Of a stretch of DNA of 64,000 nucleotides, positions 56,900 to 64,000 are shown one piece after another (within the stretch, counting starts at the first letter, position 1; each line of letters opens with the position of its first letter). Below the pieces are notes generated by a model that saw only the letters and a program-made list of their open reading frames with translations, was not told the DNA's origin and searched no databases. The DNA is from Aporrectodea caliginosa. Taxonomy: Eukaryota; Annelida; Clitellata; Crassiclitellata; Lumbricidae. The stretch lies in NCBI GenBank assembly GCA_020284085.1, contig JACEVL010000151.1, positions 1,313,305 through 1,377,304 of the forward strand, given 5' to 3'. Made by a program: the position numbers and the translations under genes.

Positions 56900-57345
56900 A
56901 ATTACTTGTATACTTATATTATTCCGCCCTTCCGTCACATCTTCACTAAATTTGCAAATCGATCCGTAGCCATAGCTGTTTCGCCTCTCTGGAATAAACT
57001 CCCGCCAGAGCCAAATATCTCATCCATCCTACGAACGAACTCACCTCTTGCTATCTCTCCACAGGTCCTTCACCCAAAACTGAAAACACTGCTCTGTCAC
57101 AACTCCTACCCTGAATCCTCCTCTTTCCCTTAGGCTATCTCCCTAGATCGCCGCTTCAATTCTTTTTAGTTTATCATCCACCTTAGCCGTCTGACTTTCT
57201 GTCTACCTGGTCCCTTTGGATCTTGATCTGGAACCGATTTTGACCATACCTGCCTATCGATTTTGTTTTGACTGAGCGCCTGTGAATAATCTGGTTGCCA
57301 CGACTCCACTTTAATGGCGCTATAGAAATCTCGAGCTTACGATTA
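56900..57345 (+). pseudogene. LINE C-terminal and 3'-end fragment
   Basis: The plus strand encodes AVSPLWNKLPPE and a short tail, then a 3' UTR with 'gcgcctgtgaataatctgg' and 'ggcgctatagaaatc...ttacgattacgat'. It ends about 30 bp from the stop codon of the GPCR on the other strand. Confidence 0.7.
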
Positions 57346-57377
57346 CGATAATATGCATGGGAACCGCGGCCAGACCC

Positions 57378-59108
57378 CTAGGGGTCGTGACCCGTACGTT
57401 GGTAGTTATCGCTGGCCAGGCGACGGAGTACGGTCACATCAGACGTCCTTGTTCTTCGCCGTAGTCCCTCGTGACGACCGGCGTACATCCCACGGCACCT
57501 GAGCAGTTTCTTGAACGCCGTACGGAAGTCTCGACTGCACAGAGCATAGACGAACGGGTTTATGGCCGAATTGAAGTAGCCGAGCCAGAAGAAGACGGTG
57601 AAGACCCGGTCAGCGGTGCACCGGTCGCAGAAGGCCCCCAGCAGGTAGACGGTGAAGAAGGGAGCCCAGCAGGCGACGAAGCACCCGACGATGATCCCAA
57701 TGGTCTTCGCCGCTTTCTTCTCCTTGTTCAGGCGGTGCAGGTGAGACCGGGCCTGGAACCCGTCGGCGCGGAAGAGCGTCGAGCTCAGCCCCCGTTTGAT
57801 CACACCCTTCGGGGAGTGGTCTTTGCGCTTCGGGGCGTCGTGTCCCGTCCGGACGCTGTGTTCTGCGTCGGCTGATTTGGACCGCGAGAGGCGCTTCCTG
57901 TTGGCGTTACTCGACCGTGGATGGTCGCCGGCGACGCTCGGCTGCATCTCAGAGTCCAGGGATCTCTGGCGAAGTGGCATACTGTTCCTATTGTCGCTCG
58001 GTCGGGAGCTGGACACACTCCGACATGAGACTGTCTTAGACGGAGGACCTCCTGCTGCGTTGCTGTCTCTTCCTCCTCCGCGATGGACACGGAGAGCCAT
58101 GGAGTCTGAACGGAAGTCTCCTCTTTCGCTGCCACCGCCTGGCACGCCCCTAGCGTCGATCGATTGAACGACGACGAAACCCCGTCGTAGGGCTTTGCTG
58201 TTGCGACTCGCAGTCACGTAGATCCGCCAGTAGAAGAAGACCATGACACACATCGGGATCCAGAACGATCCACACGCCGAGTAGATGACGTACCCGGATT
58301 CGGAGTTCAGCTGACACTGGGGACCATCATTCGGAGGAGACATGGACCGATCCGGGGTTGGTGACTCCTCATCCCCCGCTTCCTCGTCTTCCTCCTCTTC
58401 CCACTCGCCGGTCGCAGACGTTCGGTAACCTGGAACGGACTCACCGGTTATCTCCTCGAACCGCAGAAAGGCATGGAGTCCTCGAACGCCGTCCGTGGGT
58501 GACTCAGAGGCCACCAGTTCGAAGGTTCGGTTGACTTCATCGATGAAGGGTCTCGATCGACGCCAGCCGAGCAGCGGCGGGAAGCAGATGAGGAAGGCGG
58601 CGACCCAGACGGCGGCGACCAAGAGCCTGGCCCTCTGCGGGGACATGAGCCGGGGATAGCGGAACGAGTACCCGATGGCCAGGTAGCGGTCGAGGCTGAT
58701 GGCGCACAGGTTGAGTATGGAGGCCGTGGACAGCCAGACGTCGACGGCCAGCCAGACGGAGCACCAGGCCCCGCCGAAGGGCCAGTAGTGGAGGACCTGG
58801 TTGGAGCTGGAGAAGGGCAGGACGGTCACTCCGAGGAGGAGGTCGGCGACGGCCAGGGAGGCGACGAAGGTGTTAGTGACGGAGCGGAGACGGTCGTCGG
58901 TGACGATGGCAGAGATGACGAGGCTGTTTCCGAGGATGACGGTGGCGTTGAAGAGGAGGAGGAAGAGGATGAGGATGATGAAGAGAACGGTGTCTGATGG
59001 ATGGCTGCTGCTGCTGAGACTGAGGATGGGGGAGATGGACGGCGTCGAGGAAGAGGGTGCATCGGAGGAGGAGACGACGGCTGATGCTGTTGTTTCATCT
59101 CGAATCAT
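57378..59108 (-). CDS. Alpha-1 octopamine receptor-like amine GPCR, 576 residues
   Basis: Class A receptor for a biogenic amine at the plasma membrane. Closest known family is the invertebrate OAMB/Oct-alpha1 group, which couples mainly to calcium signalling. Seven segments: TM1 41-69, TM2 78-100 (D89), TM3 115-143 (C116, amine-binding D123, DRY 140-142; VDVWLSTASILNLCAISLDR), TM4 162-182, TM5 272-297 (YSACGS, Ser at 277 and 281), TM6 466-490 (CWAPFF), TM7 501-523 (NPFVY). C265 would pair with C116. Loop 2 is about 90 residues with an NRT glycosylation site (192) and an acidic run (236-248). Loop 3 is about 168 residues, Ser/Arg-rich. The start at 59108 was chosen because a splice acceptor (tctattgcag) ends 4 bp upstream, at 59113; the frame continues open into a microsatellite but that is intron. 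An adrenergic alpha-1 identity is the main alternative. Confidence 0.94.
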   Translation of the reverse strand: MIRDETTASAVVSSSDAPSSSTPSISPILSLSSSSHPSDTVLFIILILFLLLFNATVILGNSLVISAIVTDDRLRSVTNTFVASLAVADLLLGVTVLPFSSSNQVLHYWPFGGAWCSVWLAVDVWLSTASILNLCAISLDRYLAIGYSFRYPRLMSPQRARLLVAAVWVAAFLICFPPLLGWRRSRPFIDEVNRTFELVASESPTDGVRGLHAFLRFEEITGESVPGYRTSATGEWEEEEDEEAGDEESPTPDRSMSPPNDGPQCQLNSESGYVIYSACGSFWIPMCVMVFFYWRIYVTASRNSKALRRGFVVVQSIDARGVPGGGSERGDFRSDSMALRVHRGGGRDSNAAGGPPSKTVSCRSVSSSRPSDNRNSMPLRQRSLDSEMQPSVAGDHPRSSNANRKRLSRSKSADAEHSVRTGHDAPKRKDHSPKGVIKRGLSSTLFRADGFQARSHLHRLNKEKKAAKTIGIIVGCFVACWAPFFTVYLLGAFCDRCTADRVFTVFFWLGYFNSAINPFVYALCSRDFRTAFKKLLRCRGMYAGRHEGLRRRTRTSDVTVLRRLASDNYQRTGHDP

Positions 59109-59112
59109 TGTG

Positions 59113-59126
59113 CTGCAATAGAAGGA
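59113..59126 (-). promoter_or_regulatory. 3' splice site before the GPCR coding exon
   Basis: On the minus strand, a pyrimidine tract and ...cttctattgcag precede CACA-ATG. This implies at least one upstream 5' UTR exon beyond the microsatellite. Confidence 0.7.
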
Positions 59127-59140
59127 GGCAACGGGGCATG

Positions 59141-59375
59141 TGAACATGTATGTATGTATGTATGCATGCATGTATGCATGTATGTATGTATGTATGTATG
59201 TATGTATGTATGTATGTATGTATGTATGTATGTATGTATGTATGTATGTATGTATGTATGTATGTATGTATGTATGTATGTATGTATGTATGTACGTACA
59301 TGTATGTATGTATGTATGTATGTATTATGTATGTTTGTATGTATGTATGTATGCATTCATGTATGCATGGATGTT
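59141..59375. repeat. (TATG)n microsatellite
   Basis: About 55 units with a few TGCA and TACG variants, just upstream of the GPCR exon. Confidence 0.98.
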
Positions 59376-59534
59376 TGTGTATTTCTAAATACGTTGGATG
59401 AGGAAAGCCGTCCGTTGAGAGAGACAGCAAACGACTTCATTTTTCACAGCCTCAGCATAACAGGGCAGAAGGCCAATTGGCCTATCCTTAGCACTGCCGT
59501 CTGTTCTTCTCGTTAACTCTGTACGGTCGGTGTA

Positions 59535-59665
59535 CTCGTTATAGCTGAGTTGGCTATAGAGGGCGAAGGGTGGAGTAGAAATCTGGAAACAGATTTGTAA
59601 CCTGGCGGGGATTTGAATCCGCGACCTCTAGGTCGACCGACGAGCAAGCTAAGCACTAGAAACCG
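59535..59665 (-). mobile_element. tRNA-derived SINE (family D), head fragment
   Basis: Reverse: B-box GGATTCAAATCCCCGCC and body 'ccaactcagctataacgag'. Confidence 0.75.
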
Positions 59666-61150
59666 CAACTAAACGTCGTATTTTTTACCAATAACATCCG
59701 GAAACCATTCTGTATCTGGCCATTTCCATAACGCCTTTTCTAAACTCTCGAATGCGCCAGACTAACGGATGGACGGACTCAATGGAGACAGAAGCTATAT
59801 GCACCGTGCGCTATTATGGCTTGGAACGCTTAATGAGGTTGAGGCAGAAAAATCCGGCGGCTATAATGGGAAAGAGAAACTGCCAATGCTTTGTACTCGG
59901 GAACCTTTTATTGTCATGGATATACGACTTGGATAAATACAGCAAAGCTTGAGGCTGACCATAAAATTATGAGCCTTCCTTTATACGGCGAAGATCAACG
60001 CTGATCTCATTTATAGTGGGAAATAATCCGTTGAAGTCAATAGGGTACACACTGGGAAATTTATTTAAGGCTAATCAGACCTACGCTTAGAAGAACCGCG
60101 TGTGTGTGTGTGTCAGTGTGTGCACGTGTGTGCGGAGAATTACCGTCTTATCTCTGGTTCCCTTTCGATGGTCGCTCGAACGCTTATTCTATTAATCCAT
60201 GTAGGGATCTCCGGATGGATAATTGCATTGTCTCTGCCTGTCTGTCTTTCTGTTTGTCTGTCTGTCTGTCTGTCTAGCTCTCAGTCTGCATCTGCTTCTA
60301 CTGTTATATATATCTTTCTCTTGTTTCTGCCTCTCTCGTTTTATCTTTGTACTTAATCTCGTATGTAAGTTTTCACCATTTTTTATCCTCTGTCTCTCTT
60401 TCTCTCTCTTTGTCTCTCTTTCTTTCCATGTCTGTCAGAGACAGATATAGAGAGACAGATACTAAGAGTGAGAAAGGCAGACAACAGAGGATAGAAAAAG
60501 TGAAAATGTACATTCTTCAACTTTCTCCAGCTCCGTTTTCTCCGCTTTCTTTTTTTATCTAACTCTGTCTATCTGTCTTTCTCTGTCTCTGTGTCTCTTT
60601 CTCAGTCTCTCTCACCATCTCTCTCTATATAATAGCGGTGGCTGTATGCGCTCCAACTATAGGAATAGCTGTCAATCAGTCTTGTGCCGGAACCCTTTGT
60701 GAAATGTGTGTGTTTGGCTGTATGTATGTCTATATGTATGTGTGTGTACGTGCGTACGTACGTACGTACATACGTATGCTTTTATGTATCTGAACACCGA
60801 CCAGAGCGTCCTTTAGTACCTCACAAAAAGCGCTGCCTACTACAGTCAAGAACGACGTATAGTACTCCACTCATTGGACAGCTACTGTTTTCTTGGACAT
60901 CTTTATTGGGACAGTAACCCTTCCTTGGGTCTTGGCATCTACTAAACTCGCCAATGTACGAACCGCGTACGCGTCCAACAGAGGACGACCAATTCCGCCA
61001 ATCCAATAACTGAGCAGTGCCTAAAATAATCAGAAATGTCGACTGCACACTCTCCCTCAAATTGTCAAACTTTACTTGAACTGCTGGGTGATGAAATTTT
61101 CAGATATTAGAGTGAAATCGTTCGTAGTTGACTTGAGCTAACCTCTCAAA
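59666..61150. other. No recognised gene
   Basis: Contains a CT/GTCT-rich stretch (60230-60630) and a (GTAC)n patch near 60748-60770. The 79-residue minus frame at 60821-61060 has no family features that I recognise. Confidence 0.45.
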
Positions 61151-61179
61151 TATTTATACTACACACTGCACACTCGACA

Positions 61180-62190
61180 ATGTCAAATGCACACTCTACA
61201 ATGTTAAATGCACACTCCAGACAAGTCAACTATACACTCCAGACATTGTCAACTATACACTCCAGACATTGTCAACTATACACTCCAGACATTGTCAACT
61301 ATACACTTCAGACAATGTCAACTATACACTCTAGACAATGTCAACTATACACTCCAGACAATGTCAACTATTCACTCCAGACAATGTCAACTATACAGTA
61401 TGAACCCCAGACATTGTCAACTATACACTCCAGACAATGTCAACTATACACTCCAGACAATGTCAACTATACACTCCAGACAATGTCAACTATACACTCC
61501 AGACAATGTCAACTATTCACTCCAGACAATGTCAACTATACAGTATGCACCCCAGACATTGTCAACTATACACTCCAGACAATGTCAACTATACACTTCA
61601 GACAATGTCAACTATACACTCCAGACAATGTCAACTATACACTCCAGACAATGTCAACTATTCACTCCAGACAATGTCAACTATACAGTATGCACCCCAG
61701 ACATTGTCAACTATACACTCCAGACAATGTCAACTATACACTTCAGACAATGTCAACTATACACTCCAGACAATGTCAACTATACACTCCAGACAATGTC
61801 AACTATTCACTCCAGACAATGTCAACTATACAGTATGCACCCCAGACATTGTCAACTATACACTCCAGACATTGTCAACTATACAGTATACACCCCAGAC
61901 AATGTCAACTATACACTCCAGACATTGTCAACTATACAGTATACACCCCAGACAATGTCAACTATACACTCCAGACAATGTCAACTATTCACTCCAGACA
62001 ATGTCAACTATACAGTATGCACCCCAGACATTGTCAACTATACACTCCAGACATTGTCAACTATACAGTATACACCCCAGACAATGTCAACGATACACTC
62101 CAGACAATGTCAACTATACACTCCAGACAATGTCAACTATACACCCCAGACAATGTCAACTATACAATCCAGACAATGTCAACTATATAG
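61180..62190. repeat. 23-bp minisatellite with 145-bp higher-order units
   Basis: About 44 copies of a unit like CAGACAATGTCAACTATACA CTC. A variant junction (CAGTATGCACCCC) recurs at 61541, 61686 and 61831; the blocks 61541-61685 and 61686-61830 look identical, so the unit amplified as a 145-bp hexamer-plus. All three plus frames stay open for 287-420 codons because the unit has no stop. Confidence 0.96.
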
Positions 62191-62610
62191 GCCTACTCCA
62201 CGATGTCTACTACACACTTTGTATCAGAAAAAAGCACTGCTCTCGGCCATACACTCGAGTAATCATCGCGCATGTGCTGAGTCGGCTCATGAATACGTGA
62301 TCCGAAGAATTCTTTCGTGTAAGTCATGTGACTGGAATAATAACACCAACGCTGGTTCAGCAGCATCTGTCTCAGAGTTGCTGTCTAGGCCTACGGTCGT
62401 TCTTGTGGTTGGTCGATCGGTCCACCTGTTCTTCCATACCCGTCTGTGTTTTGCTAGTCCGACACCTTGATTCTATTTGTTTGTCACGAAATGTTGCGAA
62501 CGCAGCGAACGTGTAAGAAGATCCGCTTCTACTAATAGTATAGATGTGTACACGCACGAATATGTACATATAAATATACTACGACGACAAACAGATTTAT
62601 CCCTCTGCAT
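62191..62610. other. Unique sequence after the minisatellite
   Basis: One minisatellite-derived frame runs on to 62470. No family features seen and no splice-supported gene. Confidence 0.45.
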
Positions 62611-62822
62611 ACAATCATGTGCGTGTGCGTGTGTGTGTATGGGTGGGTGGGTGTGTGTATGGGTGGGTGGGTGTGTGTGGGTGGGTGTGTGTGGGTGTGG
62701 GTGTGTGTGTGTATGGGTGGGTGGGTGTGTATGGGTGGGTGGGTGTGGTGTGGGTGTGTGTGGGTGTCGGTGTGTGTATGGGTGTGTGTGTGTGTATGTG
62801 TGTGTGTGTGTGTGGTGTGTAT
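62611..62822. repeat. (GT)n / (GGGTGGGTGTGT)n tract
   Basis: GT-rich strand with many GGG runs, so it could form G-quadruplex or Z-DNA. Gly/Val/Cys frames are artefacts. Confidence 0.95.
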
Positions 62823-63208
62823 TTATTGCTTAGATTTGTGCTTCTATGGTTGTGCATATTATGTAGGCCTATCTTCTTTCGGTTATCTGCCTGTAAGTCA
62901 GGTTCGTACATGTGCTATGTCGCCATTCGTCTTGTTGTTTATAGCCCTCTCTCTTTTAACCTGCTGTAACCGTCATTCATCATCCAATCCAATAGCATCT
63001 TTCGAAGTCTTCCTTTGGTCTTTCCCTTCCATTGATATATGTATATGTTGCATACGTATACGTATTATTATGTATATGTACAGTACAGAGTGTATACTGT
63101 ACGTATTATTATGTATATGTATAATATTGCATTTGTATGTATATTCATTATGCATAATTATTTACATGTATATATTATTCATGTATGTATAAATATGTAT
63201 TGTATATA

Positions 63209-64000
63209 TTGTTACGGGTTCCTCCTAGCTACCACAAAGCTGAAGACTCGAATCTAGTTTTCAAGGTATAATTCTCGACAAAAACAATAAATCAAAACGA
63301 TACATTACCCAACCGTTGAACGACGGTGGAAGAAAGGTTCGTTTTCAATACGAAGAACGACCAACTAACAAGAAGTCTGTAACTCAGCAACGGGCTGACG
63401 AACATCAGAAACGGAAGCACCGTAAGAAGACTTGAAAATGGCACAAGTCACGAACTAACTTGACTACCATGCAACCCAGAGAAATCTCAGACAACCCGAC
63501 TAGCGCGAAGGCTGAGTATCGGAGATTCTCTAACCGCCCCTTTTCGTACCTCCTTATATAGGCTACTCCCCTCGGCTAAGGAACTACTCAAGGGTAACGA
63601 ATGCCCATCCCAGGACCAGTTAGGACTCAGTCCTGAGACCCTAACATACCCCCGGACCACAAACAAGGCAGAAACCAGAAGGGTTTCTGACTTAACTAAC
63701 ATGCAATACCATGCACATTAAAAGAAATATCACAATCAAAAATCAAATATAAAACAATTACACAATAAATTACTATCTATAACGAAACATTTAATCTATA
63801 CAGACTACGACGTTCATTCACGTCGCCCCTAAGCATGACTACACATTTAAAAAAATATCCGAACCATGTAATCGGATAATACTTAACCATCAAAACTAAA
63901 ACGTAGTAACTTGACAGTTCATATACAGTCTATTTCCAAAACACTCTTCACCAAATCCTAAAATAATATGCCTATTAATCACCAAAGGTGAATCGACAAA
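63209..64000 (+). mobile_element. Probable LTR of a retrotransposon, cut by the window edge
   Basis: Begins TGTTACGGGTTCC after AT-rich DNA, the TG start usual for LTRs. A TATATA box lies in 'ccttatataggc' at about 63552, with an AATAAA at 63764-63769, the order expected for U3-R. No primer-binding site or coding part is in the window, so this is tentative. Confidence 0.4.

Noticed and set aside
57471..59098. Proteins on the other strand or frame of the GPCR
   Set aside because: They are shadows caused by the high GC content of the exon.
57378..59171. GPCR start at 59171
   Set aside because: The extra residues come from the (TATG)n microsatellite, and a good splice acceptor lies 4 bp before the ATG at 59108.
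61208..62470. 420-residue repeat protein
   Set aside because: The frame exists because the 23-bp repeat has no stop. There is no start context, domain or splice support.

Overview
This window is metazoan nuclear DNA. It has long introns with GT-AG borders, GC-rich coding exons in AT-rich surroundings, and very dense interspersed and simple repeats. Gene content (a PDE6-like cGMP phosphodiesterase, casein kinase I alpha and an alpha-1 octopamine-type amine receptor) together with tRNA-derived SINEs suggests an invertebrate, probably marine. The phylum cannot be fixed from this sequence.

Layout. 1-9560 is one uninterrupted 20/21-bp satellite array. 9561-11430 holds a 15-bp minisatellite, a LINE tail and two abutting SINEs. 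11431-33557 (+) is a 19-exon PDE5/6/11-class gene whose splice phases close perfectly into an 889-residue product: two GAF domains, an HD-type catalytic domain, and a basic tail ending in a CaaX box. Several of its exons are only 48-90 bp and were found by phase and family similarity. Its introns carry at least four hAT-type elements with 8-bp target duplications, several SINEs and many microsatellites. 33558-35526 is repeat debris. 35527-37328 is a 5'-truncated non-LTR retrotransposon, and about 70 bp beyond it lies a CRE/YY1-type promoter for casein kinase I alpha (37566-48325, +, 8 exons, 329 residues). The kinase introns carry a MITE, a nested pair of piggyBac elements, three same-strand SINE copies and a hAT MITE with a paralogous empty site further on. 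48326-57370 is gene-poor and contains a 2.3-kb hAT element with a broken transposase. 57378-59108 (-) is a single long coding exon for an octopamine-receptor-like GPCR with a splice acceptor just upstream of its ATG. 59113-64000 is mostly repeats: a 23-bp minisatellite with 145-bp higher-order units at 61.2-62.2 kb, a GT-rich tract, and a probable LTR running off the right edge.

The three genes are independent single-copy animal genes, not an operon. PDE (cGMP breakdown) and the amine receptor are both signalling proteins, but nothing here shows they act together. I found no convincing new multi-gene system. The most unusual features are the satellite whose minus strand has no stop codon in any frame for over 9.5 kb, the prenylation-type tail of the phosphodiesterase, the DYG motif of the kinase, the long acidic second extracellular loop of the receptor, and strong over-representation of the palindrome TAGGCCTA.
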